Source of the DNA: Capra hircus
Taxonomy: Eukaryota; Chordata; Mammalia; Artiodactyla; Bovidae
Direction of reading: 5' to 3'
DNA: 64,000 bases
Assembly (NCBI RefSeq): GCF_001704415.2
Contig: NC_030816.1
Coordinates: 81,718,713-81,782,712, forward strand
The notes under the pieces were generated by a model. It had not been told where the DNA came from. It saw nothing but the letters and a program-made list of their open reading frames with translations, and searched no databases. The position numbers were made by a program, and so were the translations under genes. Below, in pieces: positions 38,501 to 50,500 of the stretch (the first letter of the stretch is position 1; every line of letters begins with the position of its first letter).

Positions 38501-41500
38501 GGCAGCCTGGAGGAGAGACCCAGCAGGTTTCGGCGGTCATAGGATGTCTCCCACAAGTGAAATCTCAGTGAATTAAGGGGCCTGAAAGAAGAGCAGGATT
38601 TGATCAAGTCAGGGAAGAGGGGAGGTGTGTTCAGATGTGGGATTCATCAGTATAAAAATGGCAGGCGGAAGTTGTCAGGGTGACTGTCACCTGGTGAGAG
38701 TATGTCCAGTGAGAAGAGCACCGGATCCCAGGAACATGAACTTTTTACAGGGTGGCCTGCCTCCAAAAAAAAGCCTGAGAAAGGAGAGAAGACAGTCAGA
38801 AGAGGTCCCACATGGTGATGCAAAGGGAGGAATGTTTCAAGGAGGAGGAGGTGGACGGCGGTGTCCCACGCAGCCAGGAGGCGGAGTGAGGTGAGGGCCC
38901 CGCAGGTCCACTAGTTTCCCTCCAAGAGGGCTGCTTGTGGCCTTGACAGAGCCATTCCAGTGTCCTTACACGGGCACAGCTCGGCTACTGTGGGGTGAAG
39001 AGTGAGCAGCGAATGGGGTAGACACAGAGACCATGGACAGCTTGTCTTAAAATTCAAGTTTCTTTTGAACGGATGAAGAAGATGTGGTACAGATATGCAG
39101 TGGGATACTGCTCAGCCATGGAAAAGCTGGGAACAGCGCCATTCACAGCCACTTAGATGGACAGAGAGGTCACCACACTAAGTCCAGAAGAGACAGGTAC
39201 TATACTCTATCACTTGTATGTGGATCTAAAGTGAGACACGAATGAACTGACCTATGAAACGAAACCCGACTCAGACCTAGAAAGCAGACTTGTGGTTGCC
39301 AGGTTGGGGAGATGGATTGGGAGTTTGGGGTTAGCAGATGCCAGCTATTGCATATAGGATGGATAAACAGCAAAGTCCTACTGCGTAGCATGGGGAACAG
39401 TATCCTGTGATAAATCATACTGGGAAAGAATATGGAAGAGATTATATATATAACTGGATCACCTTTCTATGCAGCAGCCATTAACACTAAATCCAGCTAT
39501 ACTCCAGTAAGAAAGTAGTATTAATTAAAGTAATAAATTCATACTTCTTAGAGAAGTTAAGAGAAGGCATTGGTCAGAGGAGTATTTGGGGTTAAGGCTT
39601 CCCAGGTGGCACGGTGGTAAAGAAGACCTGGGTTCGATCTCTGGGTTGGGAAGATCCCCTGGAGGAGGAAATGGCAACCCACACCTGTATTCTTGCCTGG
39701 AGAATTCCGTGGACAGAGGATCCTGACAGAATACAGTCCATGAGGTCACAAAGAGTCAGACACGACTGAGCGTGCACGCACAATAAAGTCAAATTTCTTA
39801 GAGATGTTAAGAGAAGACATAGGTCCAAGGAGTATTTGGGGTTGAAGTAGGAATTCTTTAAAGAGTGGTTTAACTGCTAAGGAGAAGGAGAGAGCAGAGA
39901 AGTTAAATAAAATCATGGAATAGTTAGAAAGTGTAACTGGCTAAGAGCCTCTGAGCATATAGCGTAGGGGGCAGTTATCTTTGTAGTCTGTGAGAGCTTT
40001 CTCCTGGCCTCTCTTCTCCTCCCTTCCTTCCTTTCATTTTTTTTTTCCCCCCAACACTATAGCTTGTAGGATCTCGGTTCTCGCAGGGACTGAACTCGCC
40101 CCCTCAGCAGTGACGGAATCCAAACCAGTGCATCTCCAGGGAAGTCCCTGCTTTTTGAAATTACAGCCGAGGTCATGTGCTTACATGTAAGCCCCCAAAA
40201 GTGCCCTAAAGCAAAAAAATTTAAAGTGGTTTTACAGTGTGAAGCTCATCACATCTGCTTTGTATGCTTGGTGTCTACACTGAAAGTATTTTACTTTGTT
40301 TAACACTTCTGGCAGGCCACTTTTGAGATTACATCTTTGTTTCTTTGACTTTTAAACCCACATTACTGCTAGCTGCTGGGGGCTGTCCATGTGTTAGGGG
40401 GTGTACCATCAGCCACAGAAAGCTAATTCCATAGAAGGAACGCAGTGCAATTAGAGTAACGTTAGTTGTGTTCCCCTCCCCCCACCATTGTACTATTTAT
40501 TTGCATGGACTTTAAAAATCATGGTAAAATATATGTAATGTAAATTTACCGTTTTCTAGGCAAGCATAAATATCTTGATTTTATAAACTGAAGTCAATTT
40601 TGCAAAATGCTAGCACGTATCCTACATATCTCTTAATTACACCCTTGGAGGTTGTCCTGCGTGCTCCTTGGGCGGTTTTCTTGCTGTGCGTGCTGATCAG
40701 TTCTCAGCCGGGGACTCTGAGCGATGGTCCCTCCGCAGGTCTCCAGGGCAGCCTGTGTGCGGCCCCTTCCTCTCCCACACCCTCCCCTGTGAACCCTGGC
40801 CTCCAGCGCCTCCCCACTCGAGCATCGACAGCCTCTGCCTGGTCTCCCCTCCCCAGTTCTTGGGCTCATCCTCACTTTCTCCAGGATCACTCTCCAGAGC
40901 TGCTGAGCTGATTCTTAGGTTTTGGTCAGCGTTTGACTTGTTTGAAGTTGGAGAGTAAATCCAATACCTGGTGCACCATTTTTTTTTTTTTTTTCTGACG
41001 TTGAAGTTTGCCTACTGTGTCTTGTGAAATTCTTGTCTACTTTCTGAAATACATATATTCTGTTAAACTGGCCTTTTCCCAGGACCAGTTGTCTTCCTTC
41101 CCTGTCTCTCGTGGCAGAAGGAGCTTTGCAGTGCCATCTGCCTGCCTGCTGCTTGCACGCACAGCCAGAGTCAGGTCCACAGGCGGTCAGGGATCCTGCC
41201 TCTTGGTTCTTGTCTACCTGGTGACTCAGTCCTGGTGGGAGGTCTGTGTGCGCTTCCTCTGCACCCCGTCCTGGCTCTTTATGTGAGCTAGAGTCCCCGC
41301 AGTAGTGCTGCCATCTCTTCTTACCTTCCAAGTTTTCTGTCTCTTAAAGTGCATTTCTCATAAATAGCATATCTGCAGATCTTTTTTCTTTTATATATTT
41401 ACCTCTTGTTGCAGAACATGGGCTCTTGAGCCGTGGGCTCAGTAGTTGCAGTGCATGGACTTAGTTGCTCCACAGTATGTGTGATCTTCGTGGATCAGGG

Positions 41501-44500
41501 ATTGAGCCCATTGTCCCCTGCATCGGCAGACGATTCTTATCCACTATGCGACCAGGGAAGCCCAGGGTCTTACTTTTTATCAAGTTGACAATCTGTCTTT
41601 TAATTGGAGTATTTATTTTCTTCCTTCCATCCATCCATCCATGATAGCCCTTAGGTTCACAGTATGCATTGGTATCTTAACACATTTCTAACTTCAGATA
41701 ACAATACAGCACGTCGCATGCTATGAGAACCCAGTACGTTCCTATGGAGAAGGCGATGGCACCCCACTCCAGTACTCTCGCCTGGAAAATCCCGTGGACT
41801 GAGGAGCCTGGTGGGCTGCATTCCATGGGGTCACTAAGAGTTGGACACGACTGAGCGACTTCACTTTCACTTTTCACTTTCATGCATTGGAGAAGGCAAT
41901 GGCAACCGACTCCAGCGTTCTTGCCTGGAGAATCCCAGGGACGAGGGAGCCTGGTGGGCTGCCGTCTGTCTATGGGGTCACACAGAGTAGGACACGACTG
42001 AAGTGACTTAGCAGCAGCAGCATATTTCTATATCTGCTTCCTGACCTTTGTGCTGTTTTCTGTTGTACATTTTACACTGTCGTTATTCTTGTTTCAAAAG
42101 TCAGTTATTTGACTTTTAAAGTCAGATATCTTTTATGGAAATTAAACGATGAGGTTTGTGTTTTGGGTTTTTTTTTTTGGCCTACATATTATTTCTGACG
42201 CTCTTTCTTTGGTATAAATTCAGGTGTTTGTCTGATATCATTTTCCTTCTGGTTAAACAGCTTCCTTTAATATTTCTGGTAGTGTTGGTTTGCTGGTGAC
42301 AAATTTAGCTTTCATCTGGAAATGTCTTTGTGTTATGTTTAGTTGTGAAGGATGTTTTTGATGGGTACAGAATTCTGTTGACAGTTTTGTTATTTTTCAC
42401 GGCTTTACAGGTGGATTTTGACTGTATTGTTTCTAATAAGAAACCTGCGGTCATTCTTTGCTCCTTGGTGTGGCATGTGTCTGGCCCTCGCCGCCATCTT
42501 TGGCTGCTTTTAAGGTATATCCCTTTATGGGTGATGTTGCATCAGCTCCTTTCTTTCAAGAGTAACTTCTGAGTGTGTTGAGTCCAGGGTAGCCTTTTTT
42601 AGCCCTAGCCTGCCTGGGGTTACTACCTTAAATGCTTTGGGTGTATTCAGTGGAATTTCCCTCTCTGGCTAGTCAGAGCTCTAGTATCTTCCAGTTCTGC
42701 CTGACCTCTGACAGTTTTTTGACCCAGCGGCTCCCAAGAGTTGACCTTTGCCAGGCCTTAAAGCAGTTTGCCCAGTTGTGTGCAGTTCCATATTTACCAA
42801 CCAGCTCAAGGAGACCTTTGCGCAGGTTTCTGGAGCTTTTTCCCTGAGTAACTCCTTCCTGGTAGTTTGTTCTCAGATTTCAGCCGCCTTCAGTTCAGTT
42901 CAGTTCAGTCGCTCAGTCATGTCCGACTCTTTGCGACCCCATGAATTGCAGCACGCCAGGCCTCCCTGTCCATCACCAACTCCCGGAATTCACACAGACT
43001 CATGTCCACAAGTCGGTGATGCCATCCAGCCATCTCATCCTCTGTCATCCCCTTCTCCTCCTGCCCCGAATCCCTCCCAGCATCAGGGTCTTTTCCAATG
43101 AGTCAACTCTTCTCATGAGGTGGCCAAAGTACTGGAGTTTCAGCTTTAGCATCATTGCTTCCAAAGAACACCCAGGGCTGATCTCCTTCAGAATGGACCA
43201 GTTGGATCTCCTTGCAGTCCAAGGGACTCTCAAGAGTCTTCTCCAACACCACAGTTCAAAAGCGTCAATTCTTCGGCACTCAGCCTTCTTCACAGTCCAA
43301 CTCTCACATCCATACATGACCACTGGAAAAACCATAGCCTTGACTAGCCGCGTTAGCCTCCTGGAATTTTTGTCTCTGTCTTGTCAACTTCGCAGGACCT
43401 GTGCTTCCTGCCTGGGGCTCTTGGCTTCTCCCAGCCCTTGGTCAGAAAGTGCCGCCTGTCAGAAAGCCAGAGCCTTCACAGGGCTCATCTCCCCTCTCCT
43501 TTCTCTCGGAGTTTCCTTTCCTGTGCTGTCCCTTTGGGAGTCTCTGGAAACTGTTACTTTGTATACTTTGTCCAGTTTTCTAGCTGTTTTTGTCAGTATG
43601 TGTAACAGCAAATCTAATATCAGTTACTTCTTTGTTGATTGGTTGATTTTCTTTTTTTCTTGGCCCTGCTGTGAGGCTTATGGGATCTTAGTTCTCCTCC
43701 CAGGGATCCAACCCCAGGCCGTTGGCAGTGAAAGAGCAGAGTCCTAACCACTGGGCCTCCAGGGAGTTTCCTTGATTAGTTGTTTTCACTACTAGATTTT
43801 GATGTATCAGTTATTCACTTTATGTTCTAGTTTTCCTTTTTTTTTCTTTTCTAAATTTTGCTTGGTCTATACTGAAGTTTTTTTAGTCTCTCCTTTTAGT
43901 AGCATTATCCTAAAAGGCCTTGGGTTGAATCGAGTTCTATCAGAAAAATGATGACGTTCTTGGGGACAAGTTTATTTTTTTGCGATTTTTGCATGTGGGC
44001 AGTGTTTCAGTTGATCCATGAAGCCTCCAGATAGCAGAGAAGCTGCGCCACAGCTCGGGCGCCCTTTGCTGTGCTTTCCCCAGCACTCAGCGCTCTGACA
44101 CGCTCTGCATTTGAAAGAAATACGTTTTTAGGGGAAATTTCAGTCCTTGTAAGGAATTTGAAGCACTGAGTATGATAGAATATTTTGATAGAGTCCGTTG
44201 TGAGGACTTATTTCTCTTAACTTTTAAGAGATAAATTTTTTTTCCTAAATGGGGTTGTTGGGTATTCAGTACAGAATAATCAGTGTAGTACAGGGCTCAG
44301 TGGTCCTTGCTGCTGATCACTAGCATTAAGACAAAAGAGACTAACAGCTGAAGCAGGAACTTGTTTTAAGGGACAGTCTCTCAACCTAGGTACTTTGTGC
44401 TGTTTTGGAAACTAGGCTGAGTTTATAATAGAGCTGGATGAAAATGTTAAGAGTCTTGAACATATGATCTCTGGCTGTTGATTTTTGTTCGTGGCCTTAA

Positions 44501-47500
44501 AGTGCTAAAGGTGAAGTTTGCTCATTTTTGGTTTTTCAAGTCATGCTATGTTTCAGGTACCCTTTATAAAGTGAGCAGAGTACTTTGGGACGAGTTCATT
44601 CACAGTTTCTCAAAAAGAAATCTTTTTGGAATTTTAGATGAAATGACATTATAGTTACAGCTAGGCGTCTCTGTGGTGTTCTACCTTTGTTCTCAGGAAC
44701 ACAGTGTGATTTATTGAAAAGGCTTTCTTTACTAAGGCTCTTCATGCGTTTGGTTATCGCTTCTGCTTGGTATTTTGTTTTTTGTTGTTGTTGCACTTGG
44801 GAATAACCCCCAATTATCTTTGTATACATACATTAAAAAAAAAGCAAGTGATTGTTTACAGAGAAACCTGATTTCTTTTTATTTTAAAATTGGTCTGATT
44901 AATTTTCATCATTCTAATATTGTTTCAAATGATCGGGGTTGAGGAATTCCCTGTGGACCACCATCAGCCTTGCTGGGTTACCCCTTACCTTCGTACACAA
45001 ACTACACAAGGTGGGGGCGGGGGGCTCTTTCTGGTTGACCTCTCAGGTGGTCTGGTTCTCCTTCAATCAGGTGAAGTAACAGACTCTAGAACTACTTTTT
45101 GTGTGAGTCAGTAACCTGGCACTGGCTGTTTCCCTTGTGTGGCAGCAAGTTTTTTTAGCACACGCAGGATGTATGTATAATACTCGGGAAGAGCGCTGGA
45201 GGTCATGATAGCTAACGTTAATTGAGCCCTTTATGCCAGTCACTGTTCTGAACACCTTATATCCATTACTTCCCTGATCATTTGTGTCATGAGGCATAAA
45301 CTGTTGGCCTTATCACATTCTTGAGGAATTTGAGCCGGAGACTTTGAGGAATTCAGCCAAGTTTACAAGGCTGGTGAAACAGTAGAATGGGCAGTTGGAC
45401 TCGTGGTCTGGCTCTGAAGCCAGCTCATAATAACTACGTTGCCAGTAATTACAGTTCACCCCCGTTTTGTGGGGAGAAATGAAAAACATTGTCAAGACAC
45501 GCTGGGGGGCAGGGGTGGTATGGACAGACCACTGTTACTGGGAACATATATGTTTTCTGCTTACTGTCTCTGAAGTTTGAAACTTGGAGTACTGTTTGCT
45601 GGTAAACTTCTATCTTTTTTTTCTATAATGCACATGTCATTTTATAACCAGGAAACACAGTAAAGCTATTTGAATTTGGAGTGGGGTGCAGTTTTTTCTT
45701 AGCCACAGGTAAGCAGGTTTTCCTGTGCTTTGCCCTGAAGGTTGAGTGGTGATTAGTAGCCTTGCAACTCAGATAAAGAGCAGGGTAGATGTGCTGATAT
45801 GAAGAGTCCGAAGACTAGATAAAACGTGAAATGCAGAGGCGTACAGGTGTCATGGTTCTGATTGGGTGTGTGTATACGTGTGTGTGTGCGAGTGCACGCG
45901 TGCACATGCTTGTCAAATGCAGACCATTCTGAAGGGTACTTTCAAACCTATTAGCACTTGTGCCCTTTGGGGTGAAGAGGAGCATTTTCTAACTTTTCCT
46001 ATTTTAGCTTCATTATATTGCTTTTGTTGTTGTTCTAAAAGTACCTTTTTACACACACACACACACACACGCAGAAATAGCAGCACACAGAATGAGAACT
46101 CCAGGAATGTGTAGACGTTAATACGGATTCTGATTGCCTTCCAGTCATTGTTTGAGTTAAACTTTGGAGTATTTTGTGTTTTGTCATACCTGGGGAAATA
46201 TTCTCGAATAGACTGTGGTAGTTTCAGCAAGGTTCTGAGTTTCCTGGGTTAGTGGTATAAGACAGTGCTTCTGATTTATAATTTTTTTGACTGAACAGTA
46301 AGTTCATATTAAAAAAAAAAAACACTTAAAATGTTACATAAAGATAACACTGAAAATTTCTCTCCTATCTGTCCTTCAGCCAGCTGTCTTCTCTTAGAGG
46401 CAATGTTACTTCTATATATCTTTACAGAGATAAGCACATGCATTTTCTTTCTTCTTTTTTTTTTTTTTTTGACACAGTGGTGTACTTTGCTTTATTTTCT
46501 CATTTAATACATATACTTTAGAGATGATTCCACATGTGAAAAATAAGCAAGCCCTCCTTTTTTTTTTTTTGCCTGGAGTACTTGATATTCCCTTCCATGG
46601 CAGGCCCCTATTTGACTAACCAATCCCTACTTTCAGGCTGGCCTGGTCCTTTACTCCTGTAAACAGAGCTGCAGTTAATAACCGTTTGCAAATGTGTGAA
46701 TATTTCTGGAGGAAGACTTCCTGGAGGCTGAGTTGGATTTTGATACGCTGCCTCTGACTGCCAGCTGCTCTACGTAACTCCTCTGTCTCTGCCCCCACAC
46801 CCTCACCCACACGATGTTCTGATCAAAGTTTTTGTTTTGTTTTGCCAGTCGATAGTGGGAAAATAATATTTGTTTAGTTTTATAAGTGAGGTTTTACATT
46901 TTTGAGAACCTTTTATTTCTTACTGACTCGTAGTTAGCCTTCGTAGTGTAGGAGAGCCAACCTTTAGTCTGTGATAAAAGTCACATATTTTTCCTGTCTT
47001 GTCTTTTTTTTTTTTTTTTTTTTTAATCTTGTTGATAATGGCTTTTGCCAGGCAAGGTAGATATGTGTTATTTCGGGAGAAGAGAAATTTTTCTCTCTTC
47101 AGGATTTCTGTTCCGTACTTGAAGTCCTCCTCCACTGCAAGATTATTTAAAAATTCACCTAAGATGTCCTTTGGTGCTTTTCATGGTTTTCTGTAAACTT
47201 AGTGAGTTAAGACAGCATGTTATTCCCTGTACCTCTGCAGGTTGGCTGTGAGTGGTTCTTGTGGTCTGAAAAGCCTGCCCAGGCCTCGATGGCCGTGGGT
47301 GGCCTCGTCCACGTGCCAGGGTCTCACCTTGAGCGGCTGGGATGGCTGGGTTGGGATGGTGGTCCCTCTTCTGCAGAGGCTCATGTGGTCGGGGAGGTGA
47401 TCCTGGCAACCGGGAGGGCAGGCCCCACCCGGTAGGTGCTTCACGCCCTTTGCTTGTATCACAGTTGCTGTTACCTTGTCGGCCAAAGAAGCGCATGAAC

Positions 47501-50500
47501 AAGTCCAAAGTCAAGAGGTGGAAAAACAGCCTTCACTTCATACTGGGAGGAGTGGCAAAGTCACCTTGCAGAGGGTATTCAGATAGGGATGGGAAGATTT
47601 ATTTTACAAACAATGTGCCACACTCCTCAGTTTTTCCCATTTTCTGTGTCTTTCAGGAATATTGTAAAGTTTTCCCTTACACATCTCCTTACTTTATTCC
47701 TAACTAGTTTATCTTTTGCTGATTCTATAAATGATGTCGTGCCGCCGCCTCCCCCCCCCCCGCCCCCCGCCATCTTCATTTAGAATTCTTGGGCAGGTGA
47801 TACGTGTACACAGTTAAAATGATGAGAAATAAACTGAGAAATCTCACTATTCTTATCCACTCATTTTCCTCTCCCATCTCTATAGGCAATCAATGTTAAA
47901 AGAATTTCTTTTAATTATCTAGTGCTTCTTTATGGAAGTACTGACAAATATAAGTATTCTTCTGCCTATGAAAAAAGTAGCATACTACATGCCCTATTGT
48001 GCAGCTAGCTAGCTCTCCTCAGTTAATGAACAGTAGTTCATGTCAGTAATTAGAGATTGTTCCCATGCTTTCATCGCTACATATTTTCTTGGGATGGTAT
48101 ACCATGGTTTATGTAACGAGTTCCCTTTTAGTAGCTGCTAGGGTGGTTGCAGTCTTTTCATATTGCAAACAGTGCTGCCCTGAATGACTTGGTACACACA
48201 TGCATGTAGGGAACGGATTCTCAAAATGAGACTTCTGGATCTAAAGGTAAATGGATCTTGCAAACTGTAGTGAGGCAAAATTTCTCACTTATCAGCTGAG
48301 CAGAAATACAAAGGTTGGGTGATTTATTCTGTTTGTGAAGCTGGGGAGAACCATTTCTTTCATATTGCTGGCAGAGGTTTAAATAGTACAGTCCCCAACA
48401 AAGGGAAATCTGGCTACATCTGCCAGATTAACTTGTCTTCCTTTATGTGTGGAATTGAGCATTTTTTTCCCCCACACATAAATAGTATAAGGACCATTTA
48501 TTTTTTTCTGTGAACCGTGTTTCTCTGCCCATTTTTCTGGTGGGTTACCAGTCTTTTTCTTGAGTTCTAGATGCTCTTTAAACCTTTTGATGTGAATTGC
48601 AAAGTTCTTTCCCTGGTAGCTCATGTTTTATATATTCGTGATTGGGGTAATAGTGATGCTATGTGTGATATGGCTAGTTTGATGCCACCACATCCAAGAA
48701 CTGTTCAGACGCTTTCATCTGATTGTTCTGTATACCACATAAAGAAGCTTTGATCTGGGCGAGTCTGGGTAGAAAGTGTCTCAGAGTCATCCCAGCCTCC
48801 AGCAGTTTGGTCACAACATGGCCTTAGGATTCCCTTGGTCCAAGTATTTCCAGAACCGTGCATGAGTGGAGTGGAGGCTGGGCGGAGTGACACGGCAGTG
48901 GATGGTACAGTTTGGTTTAGTGTAAGCATTCCGAAGGATTTCTTCCTACTTGTGATTGTATAATTGCCTTTTGTTACACGGAGACTTAAGATCATTCTGT
49001 TCGTTTCTTGGAAACATATTCCTACGCAATGAATTTATGTTTACGTTTCTCTTTGTCTTGGAGGTTTCTCCAGCCCAGTGCTTGTCCAGTTGGCCAGTTA
49101 GAAATCTCCTCCAAGTGCATCATGTTTCAGGAGAACACTTCAACCCATTTTCGGAAAAACATTTTTAAAAGCATGTACCAATTTTACTGGTAGTCTATTC
49201 TTAAAAAAATTTACAGAAGAAAATTAATTTTGGAGCCATTCTCAGTGGGTGCCACCAATTCTGACTGACCAGGAACTGTGGAAATTTAGCCCTTGAAATG
49301 CTTGGAGCTGTTTCTTAAAGAACAGCTACTACTGGAAATGTAAGGTAAGGTGAAGTCGCTCAGTCGTGTCCGACTCTTTGCGACCCCGCGGACTCTAGCC
49401 TACCAGGCTCCTCCGTCCATGGGATTCTCCAGGCAAGAATACTGGAATGGGTTGCCATTTCCTTCTCCAGGGGATCTTCCCGAGCCAGGGATCAAACCCA
49501 GGTCTCCCGCATTGGGGGCAGACGCTTTAACCTCTGTGCCACCAGGGAAGCCCATCCTAACTACTGGAAAAGGGAGTGAGAAAAACAACCTTTTCTTTCA
49601 ACAACCAATAGTCGGCAGCTTGGCAGTTGAGGTCGAGGTCAGCATCTTTGCTTGCGTAGATGCTGTAGTGGTGGGGAGGGTGGGAAGGTGAGGCCACCTG
49701 GAGGCTGCGATAAGACGGGAGAGGAGTGGGTGTGGGCGGGCTTCCAATCTGCGCTAAACCTGCTCACCTGGAGCAACCAAGTTGCTCTTCTCTGCTCAGT
49801 GGCTTTTTTTTTTTTTTTCTTCCTGTTGACATTTATGCTCATTTGGGGATATACTTTTTAAATCTTCCCCAAAGTTAGTCTCAGTTATAATTCTTAAAAT
49901 CTCTAGGTTTAAAAAAAAAAGTCCTAAGTCAATGTTTAAAATAAACCTACAGTGTTTATAGACATTTTCCGTGGGTACATGTTCAGTAATATTTAAATGT
50001 GTAGGGGAGTTTCCATTTTTTTATTTTTGACTTGTTTCACATACTGTTTCACCAAGTTGTTAAGTTTAGTAAACGAGAGGCTTTTGCTGTTCTGTATCTG
50101 AGGGTTGGTTGGATTTAAGTGGATCAAAAAAATCGTTAACGGATCCTCAAGGAGCAGGATCAAAACAGTAGGTTCCTCATCTGGCTCTTGTCCTTGGGGT
50201 GCGTCCTGGCCTGGGGAGCCCCCCACCTCCCTCCTCAGGCCTTTATCTCCTATCTGCCCTCATTGTGTGAGGGATTGAGGTTGGTTTGACATGTTTATAA
50301 AAACATGTTTTAGTCCCCAACGGGACAAGCTGAATTCTATCTCCTTTTACAGCTGCGTGAGGAACATACCTCAGCCCAGGGTCGCTGTCCCCTTAGTGAT
50401 CTCAGGAAAACGGTGGCGCTTGCAGAATTCTCACTCTGCCTGAGCCTGACTCTCAGTCCCCCTTCCCAGTGTGTAAAAGTAAAGGATCTGATGCTGTGCA

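Larger units (their letters stand above)
41320..42590 (-). mobile_element. LINE-1 antisense region, split by a CHR SINE and a Bov-A2
   Basis: Pieces such as TCTCATAAATAGCATATCTG, GTCTTTTAATTGGAGTATTT, TTCTGGTAGTGTTGGTTTGC and GGGTACAGAATTCTGTTGAC follow the antisense L1 order across two insertions. No frame survives. Confidence 0.55.

Noticed and set aside
38625..38894. 89-codon plus-strand frame
   Set aside because: Glycine-rich chance frame in intron sequence, with no splice support or homology I recognise.
1022..42021. Repeated CTG/CAG clusters as expanded triplet loci or CRISPR-like repeats
   Set aside because: Each is the short tail of a Bov-A2 element; there is no array of repeats and spacers.
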